Shown one piece after another: positions 1-6,015 of a DNA stretch of 7,468 bases. Location: the NCBI GenBank assembly GCA_003498085.1, contig DNCM01000196.1:1-7468 (forward strand), given 5' to 3'. The notes under the pieces were generated by a model that saw only the letters and a list, made by a program, of their open reading frames with translations, ran no database searches and had not been told where the DNA came from. Source of the DNA: a bacterium. GTDB lineage: Bacteria; UBA9089; UBA9088. The translations under genes and the position numbers were made by a program. Position 1 is the stretch's first letter. Every line of letters begins with the position of its first letter.

Positions 1-2
1 GG

Positions 3-101
3 GAAGTATCGGTTAATCATTCTTTAGTATCAATATCTGTGGTACTTACATTAGATTTGACGAAAGTTGGGGAATTTGTGGTTCAATCACAAAAAACTTG
101 A
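3..101 (+). CDS. possible 3' end of an unidentified upstream gene (partial)
   Basis: One forward frame is open from the left edge to a TGA at 99-101 and gives 32 residues, with a beta-strand-like stretch (SLVSISVVLTLDL) and the ending VVQSQKT. I do not recognise the protein. The other two forward frames close within about 27 bases, so this is the only frame that could be the tail of a gene entering from the left. Its length alone is weak evidence. If it is real, the gap to the ferredoxin start is only 57 bases, and the TTGACA box and the 75-93 palindrome overlap its last codons. It could equally be a chance open frame in a leader region. Confidence 0.3.
   Translation, partial: EVSVNHSLVSISVVLTLDLTKVGEFVVQSQKT
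75..93. repeat. 19-bp interrupted palindrome, possible operator
   Basis: The arms TTTGTGGTT and AATCACAAA flank a central C at 84, and eight of the nine pairs are complementary. The site ends four bases before the candidate -35 box at 98. The TGTG...CACA spacing (7 bases) recalls dimeric regulator sites, but I cannot assign a family. No T-run follows on either strand, so a terminator is unlikely. Confidence 0.35.
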
Positions 102-126
102 CAAACAGAAAGCTTTATGTCAAAAT
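98..126 (+). promoter_or_regulatory. candidate sigma-70 promoter of the ferredoxin-kinase operon, overlapping an inverted repeat
   Basis: A perfect TTGACA (98-103) is followed, 17 bases later, by CAAAAT (121-126), which matches TATAAT at four of six positions. Transcription would start near 133, leaving a short leader before the ferredoxin RBS. The -35 hexamer is also the left arm of an exact inverted repeat, TTGACA (98-103) with TGTCAA (118-123), and AAAGCTTT lies at 108-115 between the arms. A repressor bound there would cover the promoter. The -10 is poor, so the assignment is tentative. Confidence 0.4.
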
Positions 127-147
127 TTAATTTAAAAAAATAATATT

Positions 148-156
148 GGGGGTGAG
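148..156 (+). promoter_or_regulatory. strong ribosome binding site of the ferredoxin gene
   Basis: GGGGGTGAG lies just upstream of the ATG at 159. GGGGGTG differs at one position from the ideal GGAGGTG, with four bases between it and the start codon. It fixes the start of a gene that is only 57 codons long. Confidence 0.7.
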
Positions 157-158
157 TA

Positions 159-332
159 ATGGGATATGCTATTACTGACGAATGTATAGTCTGTGGAATA
201 TGTATCGAGGAATGCCCGGCTGGTGCTATTGAAGATAGGGGAGAAAAATACTACATAGACCCTGACAAATGTACAGAATGTGGTAGTTGTATTGAAGTTT
301 GTCCTTCAAATGCAATAGTTGAAATAGAGTAA
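159..332 (+). CDS. 2[4Fe-4S] ferredoxin (clostridial type), 57 aa
   Basis: This is a small soluble electron carrier. The translation holds two complete CxxCxxCxxxCP motifs: Cys9, 12, 15, 19-Pro20 and Cys38, 41, 44, 48-Pro49. Each supplies three ligands to one cubane and the fourth to the other, as is known for this family. There is no N- or C-terminal extension, no signal peptide and no extra domain, and the length is the usual 55-60 residues. The ATG follows a strong GGGGGTGAG site. The TAA at 330-332 is followed without a gap by the ATG of the histidine kinase, so the two are surely co-transcribed. Such ferredoxins usually sit beside oxidoreductases. Here the partner is a sensor kinase with a Rossmann-like domain, which suggests (inference) a redox input. 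It could also be a housekeeping ferredoxin that merely shares a promoter. Confidence 0.95.
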   Translation: MGYAITDECIVCGICIEECPAGAIEDRGEKYYIDPDKCTECGSCIEVCPSNAIVEIE

Positions 333-2114
333 ATGAAAAATCTTCTCGTTATAGGAGGGGGAAGGAGAGGTAGAGGTCTCCTTGAAATTCTCTGCAATGA
401 CAGAGATATTAACATCATTGGGATAGTTGATATAAACGAGAATGCCCCAGGGATAAAGTTTGCAAAAACTATAAACATCTCAACATATAGAGAATATGTT
501 ACTCTTTTCGATGACAAGCCAATAGACATCGCTATAGATGTTTCAGGAGATCCCTCTGTTCTTTTAAATGTAACTCGTATTAAAAAAGAAGGAACAGAAG
601 TATTAGGAGGTCTGGCAGCAAGACTTATAAGCGATATACTACTTGAAAGACATGATGCACACAATTTAATCGCTGTCCAGAAAAAAGAGATTGAATCTAT
701 TTTGCATGGTCTCGGAGAGGGCGTTCTTATCCTTGATAAAAACAATAATATCTATCTTATAAATCCTGTAGCCCAGCGATTTTTAGGTGTAAAAGATGAG
801 ATAAAGCTTTCCCAAAAAGAGCATGGAGCAATCCTTGAAATAATAGCCAGGACAACAGAACTAAATGTACCTGTTGTTGAAGAGATAGATTATGTAAAGA
901 GAAAAGAAGGGGTAGAAACATCTAAGGTTTTTAATGTCGTTGCAACAAGAATAGATGATAGTGAAAAAAATTTGTTTGCAATTGCAACCATTCTTAGAGA
1001 CATTACAGCAGAAAAAGAGATAGAAAGATTAAAAAATGAGCTTATTGCTAATGTCTCGCATGAGTTAAGAACACCGATTACATCTATAGTAAACTCACTT
1101 TATTTGATGGATACAACATTCCCTTCAGAAAAGCAGGTAAAGTTTCTTGATATAATAAGAAAGAATACAGAGCGCCTCCTTAGGGTTATAAACAATCTTT
1201 TAGACATCTCAAGAATAGAGGCAGGAATGCTTTCTTTAAAAATGGATATAGTTAACATCCCATCCCTTGTTGATGACGTTATATTTAGTGTAAAAGGACT
1301 CGCTTTCTCTAAAAAAATAAAACTTGATGTAGATATCAAAAAAGGCTTTCCGGATATATATGGCGATAAAGAAGGAATTGCCCATGTCTTGATAAACCTC
1401 CTTTCAAACGCAGTAAAGTTTACCCCTGAGGAAGGAAATGTTGTTGTTTCTTGTAGAGAAATGGATGATGATGTTCATATTTCGGTGGAGGATAATGGAG
1501 TTGGAATCCCAGCAGAAGAGTTAGACAAAATATTTAATAAATTTCAAAGGGCAAGAACAGCAGCCAATATAGAAGGAACTGGTCTTGGCCTTGCTATTGT
1601 CAAGCACTTTGTTAACTTGCACAAAGGAAGGATTTGGGTAGAAAGTGAAATAGGAAAAGGAACAAAATTTACGATTTCTCTTCCAAAGATAGACAAATAT
1701 TTCCATCTTTCATTGGACGAAGAAATCCTTCATGCAAAAATAGAGGAAACATATTTTTCTGTTATTCAGCTTAAGCTTGAAAACTATCTTAAGATTAAAT
1801 CTGAAGAAGAAAAACAGAAAATACTCTATAATATAGAGGAGAAGATAAAAACAGAGATTCATAAAACTGATAGGGTCATAAGATATAAGGATAAAGGATT
1901 TTTTATTATCCTTCTTAAAGCAGGAAAAAAGGAGGCAGAGAAGGTTACAAAAAGACTCGAAAAATTTGTTGATGAGGACCTATTTAAGGATATTCCACAA
2001 AAAATCTATATAAGTTATGGAATTGCAACATTTCCAGAAGATGGAACTGATAAAGAGACTTTATTGAAGAAAATAGAAACAGAGTTTGAAGATGAAGAAA
2101 ATTCTTCTAGTTGA
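333..2114 (+). CDS. sensor histidine kinase: Rossmann-like + PAS + HisKA + HATPase + degenerate GGDEF (593 aa)
   Basis: This kinase would autophosphorylate on His and pass phosphate to a receiver, probably the one encoded next. Residues 1-110 look like a Rossmann fold: strand LLVIGGG, G8-x-G10-x-x-G13, and Asp33 ending strand 2, a pattern typical of NAD(H) binding. Residues about 115-225 look like a PAS domain. HisKA carries SHELRTP (242-248, phosphoacceptor His243). The ATPase domain has an N box (351-363, Asn355/359), DNGVGI (387-392) and GTGLGL (415-420). Residues about 470-585 align with GGDEF domains, including ISYGIATFPEDG, but the signature is DKGFF, and the metal-binding Asp of FDIDDF is replaced by Lys481, so it should be inactive. 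No transmembrane segment is visible, so the protein is probably cytoplasmic. The RBS is weak; the start directly after the ferredoxin stop suggests translational coupling. Confidence 0.92.
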   Translation: MKNLLVIGGGRRGRGLLEILCNDRDINIIGIVDINENAPGIKFAKTINISTYREYVTLFDDKPIDIAIDVSGDPSVLLNVTRIKKEGTEVLGGLAARLISDILLERHDAHNLIAVQKKEIESILHGLGEGVLILDKNNNIYLINPVAQRFLGVKDEIKLSQKEHGAILEIIARTTELNVPVVEEIDYVKRKEGVETSKVFNVVATRIDDSEKNLFAIATILRDITAEKEIERLKNELIANVSHELRTPITSIVNSLYLMDTTFPSEKQVKFLDIIRKNTERLLRVINNLLDISRIEAGMLSLKMDIVNIPSLVDDVIFSVKGLAFSKKIKLDVDIKKGFPDIYGDKEGIAHVLINLLSNAVKFTPEEGNVVVSCREMDDDVHISVEDNGVGIPAEELDKIFNKFQRARTAANIEGTGLGLAIVKHFVNLHKGRIWVESEIGKGTKFTISLPKIDKYFHLSLDEEILHAKIEETYFSVIQLKLENYLKIKSEEEKQKILYNIEEKIKTEIHKTDRVIRYKDKGFFIILLKAGKKEAEKVTKRLEKFVDEDLFKDIPQKIYISYGIATFPEDGTDKETLLKKIETEFEDEENSSS

Positions 2115-2451
2115 GGATGAGGAGGATTTAGTAGAAACAGGTTCTTTTTTCTTACAATCTGCAGGATATGATGTCTGTGTTGCAAGAGATGGGCTTTCTG
2201 CAATGGAAGCAATTTATGATAAGAAACCTGATCTTATTGTTCTCGATATTGCCCTTCCCGAAATGGATGGCTATCAAGTCTGTAGGATGGTTAAAAATAG
2301 CCCTTTATACAAAGATATTCCAATAATTATGCTTACAGCAAAGACACTCAAGGCAGATAAGTTTAGGGGGATAGAAACAGGGGCAGATAAATATATAACA
2401 AAACCCTATTCGCCTGAAGAGCTTTTATCTACTGTTTCTGAGCTTTTATAA
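2092..2451 (+). CDS. stand-alone response regulator receiver domain (119 aa, CheY/Spo0F-like)
   Basis: A single receiver domain with no output domain. Key residues are present: the acidic pair Glu8/Asp9 in LLVEDEED, phosphoacceptor Asp52 in VLDIALPEMDG, Thr82 in MLTAK and Lys104 in TKPYSPEE. I chose the ATG at 2092 because it gives the usual MKKILLVEDEE opening. An in-frame TTG at 2086 would add only two residues. The gene begins inside the kinase gene (23-base overlap) and its TAA shares one base with the cyclase ATG, so the three are translationally linked. The likely partner is the upstream kinase. Without an output domain it must act by protein contact or as a relay, and the diguanylate cyclase encoded next is the obvious candidate target (inference). 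Confidence 0.93.
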   Translation: MKKILLVEDEEDLVETGSFFLQSAGYDVCVARDGLSAMEAIYDKKPDLIVLDIALPEMDGYQVCRMVKNSPLYKDIPIIMLTAKTLKADKFRGIETGADKYITKPYSPEELLSTVSELL

Positions 2452-3578
2452 TGGATATAACTGATATAATAGATGAGAATAAGAAACTAAAAGAAAAGAT
2501 AAAAGAACTCACTCAAGAGATAAAAAAAGGAGAGGTAAGAAAAAAAATAATCCAAGACACAAATGCCATGCTTGACAGGAGCCTTTATGAACTTTCTGTT
2601 ATCAATAAGATAAATAATCTTCTCTCAAAAACCCTTGATTATGATGAGATAATTCATGAAATAATGGTTATTCTTTCTACTATGATAGAGTATACAGCAA
2701 TTGGGATATTGATAAAAAATGAGGGAGTTTTTCTGTTGAAGATAAATCTTGCTTCTCCAAAAGCAAAAGGCTATATTCTTGAATTTAAAAAGAAAGCTCT
2801 AGCAAAATTTAGGGCAATTGTTGGAGGTGTACCCGAGAATAAAGTTGTTGTCTCTGTCGAAAATCAAAATATGATAATTGACGATGAGGAACATGCGGTA
2901 ATTGGTTGCCTTAAAGAAAGTCCCCTTGTAGCAGGAGACAAAACGATCGGTTTGCTTGTTGTGGCAAATATAAAGATGTTTTCCCAAGATGAAATTAGGC
3001 TTATAAATATAGTTGCAGAAAATTCCGCAATTGCCATTGAAAATAGTCTTCTTCATAGAAAAATAGAGGAGCTTGCAATAACAGACGGTTTAACAGGTCT
3101 TTATAATCATAGGTATTTTAAGGAGGCACTTCATAAAGAAATAAAAAGATCAGAAAGGTACAATCTTGTATTTTCCCTTATTATGTTTGATATAGACGAT
3201 TTTAAATCCATAAACGATAGATTTGGTCATCCAAAGGGTGATTGTGTTTTAATTGGAATATCTCAAGTAATAAAGAATATATTTCAACGTGAGATAGATG
3301 TTGGTGCAAGATATGGAGGAGAGGAGTTTATTATCCTTCTCCCTCAAACAACAAAGGAAAATGCTTATCTTGTTTCTAAAAAAATGCTTTCTGCAATAAG
3401 GAACAATGCTTGGAAATTGGCAGGTCATCCAGAGATAGTTACAGTAAGTATTGGTATTTCTTCATATCCACAGGATGGACAAAATGAGGAAGCATTAATT
3501 GAAGCGGCAGATAGTGCCCTTTACAATGCAAAAAAAACAGGAAAAAATAAAGTTGTTGTATTTAATAAAAGTAATTAA
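2451..3578 (+). CDS. GAF-GGDEF diguanylate cyclase (375 aa)
   Basis: Predicted to condense two GTP into cyclic-di-GMP. Residues about 5-45 are a charged, heptad-like helix, probably a dimerising coiled coil. Residues about 50-200 resemble a GAF sensor domain, with LYELSVINKINNLLSKTLDYDE at its entry and a helix NIVAENSAIAIENSLL leading out. The GGDEF domain starts with ITDGLTGLYNHRYF (210-223), has the metal-binding FDIDDF (246-251), intact GGEEF (289-293) and TVSIGISSYPQDG (331-343). The product-inhibition site RxxD is present as Arg280-Glu-Ile-Asp283, six residues before the first Gly of the signature, as in PleD. No membrane segment or EAL domain is present. The ATG overlaps the receiver stop by one base and no clear RBS is visible, so coupling is likely. 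Together with the receiver it resembles a WspR/PleD-type enzyme split into two proteins (inference). Confidence 0.93.
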   Translation: MDITDIIDENKKLKEKIKELTQEIKKGEVRKKIIQDTNAMLDRSLYELSVINKINNLLSKTLDYDEIIHEIMVILSTMIEYTAIGILIKNEGVFLLKINLASPKAKGYILEFKKKALAKFRAIVGGVPENKVVVSVENQNMIIDDEEHAVIGCLKESPLVAGDKTIGLLVVANIKMFSQDEIRLINIVAENSAIAIENSLLHRKIEELAITDGLTGLYNHRYFKEALHKEIKRSERYNLVFSLIMFDIDDFKSINDRFGHPKGDCVLIGISQVIKNIFQREIDVGARYGGEEFIILLPQTTKENAYLVSKKMLSAIRNNAWKLAGHPEIVTVSIGISSYPQDGQNEEALIEAADSALYNAKKTGKNKVVVFNKSN

Positions 3579-3584
3579 TATAAT
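3556..3584 (+). promoter_or_regulatory. candidate internal sigma-70 promoter for ftsZ-pilT
   Basis: TTGTAT (3556-3561) and a perfect TATAAT (3579-3584) are 17 bases apart. The -35 matches at three of six positions and lies in the end of the cyclase gene, and the -10 lies just after its stop. Transcription would begin near 3591, just upstream of the ftsZ RBS. In AT-rich DNA a lone TATAAT is not strong proof, but the position in the operon's only real gap supports it. Confidence 0.4.
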
Positions 3585-3594
3585 GTGTAAAAAA

Positions 3595-3607
3595 GGGGGA
3601 GAAAGGG
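3595..3607 (+). promoter_or_regulatory. purine-rich ribosome binding site of ftsZ
   Basis: The run GGGGGAGAAAGGG directly precedes the ATG at 3608. GGGGGAG is a good Shine-Dalgarno match about six bases from the start. It is stronger than the sites before the other downstream genes in the operon, consistent with high FtsZ output and independent initiation. Confidence 0.65.
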
Positions 3608-4690
3608 ATGTTTAGTTTTGAAGAAGAAAAACAAGAAAGGAGCAATACCATAATTAAGGTATTGGGTATTGGTGGTGGAGGGTCAAATGCTGTAATGAGG
3701 ATGTCAAATCCTTCAGAATTAAATTGCCTTGAGTTAATAATTGCAAATACAGACCTCCAGGCACTCAACACAAATCCTGTTCCTAATAAAATTCAATTAG
3801 GAGCAAAATTAACAAAAGGTCTTGGTGCAGGTTCTAATCCAGATATTGGTGAAAAAGCAGCACAGGAAGATAGGGAAGCAATCAGGGAAAGACTCTATGG
3901 TGCTGATATGGTTTTTATTACCGCAGGTATGGGTGGCGGGACAGGGACAGGCGCGGCTCCAATTATTGCAGAAATAGCAAGGGATATTGGTGCCTTAACT
4001 GTTGCTGTTGTCACAAAGCCATTTTTATTTGAGGGTCCGAAAAGAATGAGGCAGGCAGATGAGGGTATCAATAAGCTTGTTGATAAGGTTGATACTCTGA
4101 TTGTCATTCCAAATCAAAGATTGCTTTCTGTTGTTGAAAAGCATACCTCCATAACAGAGGCATTTAGACTGGCGGATGAGATTTTACATCAAGGAATAAT
4201 AGGAATATCTGAGGTAATAACAGAACCAGGGCTTATCAATGTTGACTTTGCAGATGTCAGGACTGTAATGAACCAAAAAGGAAAGGCTTTAATGGGCATT
4301 GGTACTGGAGATGGAGAAGAAAGGGCAAAGAAGGCTGCAAAAGAAGCTGTAACCTCTCCATTATTAGAGGATGCATCTATTGAGGGAGCAACAGGCATAT
4401 TGATAAACATAACGGGTGGAGAGGATCTTGGTTTACAGGAAATAACTGAGGCCTGTGATATTATAATAGAAAAGGCAGATAAAGATGTGCATGTCATATT
4501 TGGTGCTGTTGTAAATAAAGAATATACAGGAAGAATAAAGATTACAGTTATTGCAACAGGATTTGGGAAAAGAAAGACAGGTCTTGAGCCTCTTAAAGAG
4601 ATGCCAAAACCAGAAGAAATTCCCCACCAACAGCCATCATTTCTAAGTGACTTTGAAATCCCAGCATTTTTAAGAAGATCCCGTCCATGA
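3608..4690 (+). CDS. ftsZ: cell division GTPase FtsZ (360 aa)
   Basis: A tubulin homologue that polymerises with GTP into the Z-ring at midcell and recruits the division machinery. Visible are the N-terminal nucleotide loop GIGGGGSNAV (20-29), the tubulin signature GGGTGTG (109-115), and the T7 synergy loop NVDFADV (211-217), whose Asp213 and Asp216 complete the GTPase site of the next subunit. The C-terminal tail FEIPAFLRRSRP (349-360) is the conserved peptide that binds FtsA, ZipA, SepF and similar partners. The linker between the core (ending near 322) and this peptide is short, about 26 residues. Total length is at the low end of normal, and the gene is complete. Its setting is unusual: it lies between a diguanylate cyclase and pilT (4-base overlap) rather than next to ftsQ/ftsA and mur genes. 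Confidence 0.98.
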   Translation: MFSFEEEKQERSNTIIKVLGIGGGGSNAVMRMSNPSELNCLELIIANTDLQALNTNPVPNKIQLGAKLTKGLGAGSNPDIGEKAAQEDREAIRERLYGADMVFITAGMGGGTGTGAAPIIAEIARDIGALTVAVVTKPFLFEGPKRMRQADEGINKLVDKVDTLIVIPNQRLLSVVEKHTSITEAFRLADEILHQGIIGISEVITEPGLINVDFADVRTVMNQKGKALMGIGTGDGEERAKKAAKEAVTSPLLEDASIEGATGILINITGGEDLGLQEITEACDIIIEKADKDVHVIFGAVVNKEYTGRIKITVIATGFGKRKTGLEPLKEMPKPEEIPHQQPSFLSDFEIPAFLRRSRP

Positions 4691-5880
4691 TTGAGGTTGA
4701 AGGGATAGAGGAACTTCTTACTGAGATAGTTTCAGCAAAAGCGTCAGATCTTTACCTTAAAGTTGGTTCTCCACCAATGATGCGCGTCGCAGGAAAAATT
4801 GTCGAATTTAAAGATCAGAAATGGAAAGAAAGAAGGCTTACACCACAAGATACAGAGAAATTTGCATACTCTGTAATGAATGAGAAACAGAGGAAGAGTT
4901 TTGAAGAAAAGATGGAACAGGACCTTGCATATTCTGTATCCGGATTAGGTCGTTTTAGGATAAACATATTCAAGCAGAGGAATTCTATAGCTATGGTTTT
5001 TCGGCTTGTTCCTTTTGATATTCCACCATTTGAGGATCTGAATCTACCTGAGGTCATAAGGGATCTTGCAGAGACCGAAAGGGGAATAATAGTAGTTACA
5101 GGAGTGACAGGCTCTGGAAAATCAACAACTTTAGCTAGTATGGTTGACCATATAAATAAAAATAGGAGGACGCATATTGTAACAATTGAAGATCCTATTG
5201 AATTTTTACACAGGGATAATCTTTCTATTATAAACCAAAGGGAGGTCGAGATGGATACCTTGTCTTTTGCAGATGCCCTTCGTCATGTTGTTCGTCAAAA
5301 TCCTGATGTTATAATGATTGGTGAGATGAGAGATCTTCCATCTTTGCAGGCTGCATTATCTGCTGCAGAGACTGGTCATTTTGTTCTTACAACAATGCAT
5401 ACAATTGATGCAACGCAGACACTTGAGAGGATAATAAACTTCTTCCCGCCATATCAACATAATCTGGTAAGACTTCAGCTTGCTTTGTGTCTTAAGTCTG
5501 TAATTTCCCTTAGGTTATTACCAAGGGTAGATATTGAAGGAAGGGTTCCTGCGGCGGAAGTTCTTGTTGTTACACCCCTTGTCAAGAAGCTTATTGAGGA
5601 AAATAAGATTTCTCAAATCACAACAGCTATTCAAAATGGAGATTTTTATGGAATGCAGACGTTTAATCAGTCATTGGTTGGCCTTTATCAAAGAGGGATG
5701 ATAACATATGATGATGCCCTTTCTGCATCGACAAATCCCGAAGAGTTTAAGCTGAATATAAGAGGGATATATTCTGGAAAGGATGTTATTATGGAAGAAT
5801 ATGTGCCAAAAGAGGAAGAAATAAAAGAGGAAATAAAAAAATCCTCTGGTATTCTAAGGTCGAAGGAGCAATATGTTTAG
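4687..5880 (+). CDS. pilT: PilT/PilU-family type IV pilus retraction ATPase (397 aa)
   Basis: A cytoplasmic hexameric ATPase of the secretion-ATPase family that powers pilus retraction and twitching. After an N-terminal PAS-like domain (about 1-115, with the family's ASDLYLKVGSPPMMRVAG opening), the ATPase core shows Walker A GVTGSGKST (139-147), Asp box HIVTIEDPIEFLH (163-175), Walker B VIMIGEMRD (208-216, catalytic Glu213) and His box AETGHFVLTTMHT (227-239). The C-terminal region has YGMQTFNQSL and a LVKKLIEE segment (298-305) where classical PilT has AIRNLIRE, so it belongs to a divergent PilT or PilU-like branch; the symbol is a best guess. A charged tail of about 25 residues follows. 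The ATG overlaps the ftsZ stop as ATGA, indicating coupled translation. No other pilus gene is in view. Confidence 0.93.
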   Translation: MIEVEGIEELLTEIVSAKASDLYLKVGSPPMMRVAGKIVEFKDQKWKERRLTPQDTEKFAYSVMNEKQRKSFEEKMEQDLAYSVSGLGRFRINIFKQRNSIAMVFRLVPFDIPPFEDLNLPEVIRDLAETERGIIVVTGVTGSGKSTTLASMVDHINKNRRTHIVTIEDPIEFLHRDNLSIINQREVEMDTLSFADALRHVVRQNPDVIMIGEMRDLPSLQAALSAAETGHFVLTTMHTIDATQTLERIINFFPPYQHNLVRLQLALCLKSVISLRLLPRVDIEGRVPAAEVLVVTPLVKKLIEENKISQITTAIQNGDFYGMQTFNQSLVGLYQRGMITYDDALSASTNPEEFKLNIRGIYSGKDVIMEEYVPKEEEIKEEIKKSSGILRSKEQYV

Positions 5881-5895
5881 TCTATTATTTAGTAC

Positions 5896-5926
5896 TTTAC
5901 AAAAATATGGACATATTATATATACT
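5896..5926 (+). promoter_or_regulatory. weak candidate sigma-70 promoter upstream of the flgM-like gene
   Basis: TTTACA (5896-5901) is followed by TATATA at 5919-5924 (17-base spacer) or TATACT at 5921-5926 (19-base spacer). It would give a leader of about 80 bases before the ATG at 6016. The surrounding DNA is so AT-rich that such boxes arise easily by chance. Confidence 0.25.
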
Positions 5927-5956
5927 TTAAATATGGAAAATAGATATGGAAAAATA
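5905..5956. repeat. four-unit, 13-base-period AT-rich repeat
   Basis: ATATGGA occurs at 5905, 5931 and 5944, and a decayed unit (ATATATA) sits at 5918, so the units keep an exact 13-base period. The last two units (ATATGGAAAATAG and ATATGGAAAAATA) are nearly identical over 13 bases. The first unit also forms an inverted repeat, AATATG-GA-CATATT (5904-5917). It could be a set of regulator sites, a bent-DNA element or low-complexity drift. Confidence 0.45.
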
Positions 5957-5977
5957 AAAAAATTAAAAAATAATATA

Positions 5978-6005
5978 TAAAGTTTTTTTAAAAAATTTCC
6001 GATAT
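5978..6005 (+). promoter_or_regulatory. candidate sigma-28 (FliA/SigD) flagellar promoter of the flgM-like gene
   Basis: TAAAGTTT (5978-5985) equals the enterobacterial sigma-28 -35 box, and CCGATAT (5999-6005) equals the sigma-D -10 box of Bacillus. The distance from TAAA to CCGATAT is 17 bases, one more than the usual 16 of the E. coli arrangement. The gene that follows encodes the anti-sigma factor for this very sigma, a common feedback design. A problem is that transcription would start near 6012, leaving almost no leader before the ATG at 6016. Confidence 0.5.
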
Positions 6006-6015
6006 AAAAGATGAG

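Noticed and set aside
251..745. 164-codon open frame on the - strand inside the kinase gene
   Set aside because: It lies opposite the ferredoxin end and the kinase N-terminus, both of which have clear motifs. The translation is Ser/Ile-rich with no recognisable domain, typical of a shadow frame.
2086..2091. TTG two codons upstream as the receiver start
   Set aside because: The ATG at 2092 gives the canonical MKKILLVEDEE opening. The TTG form would begin MKMKKILLVEDEE, with no better RBS.
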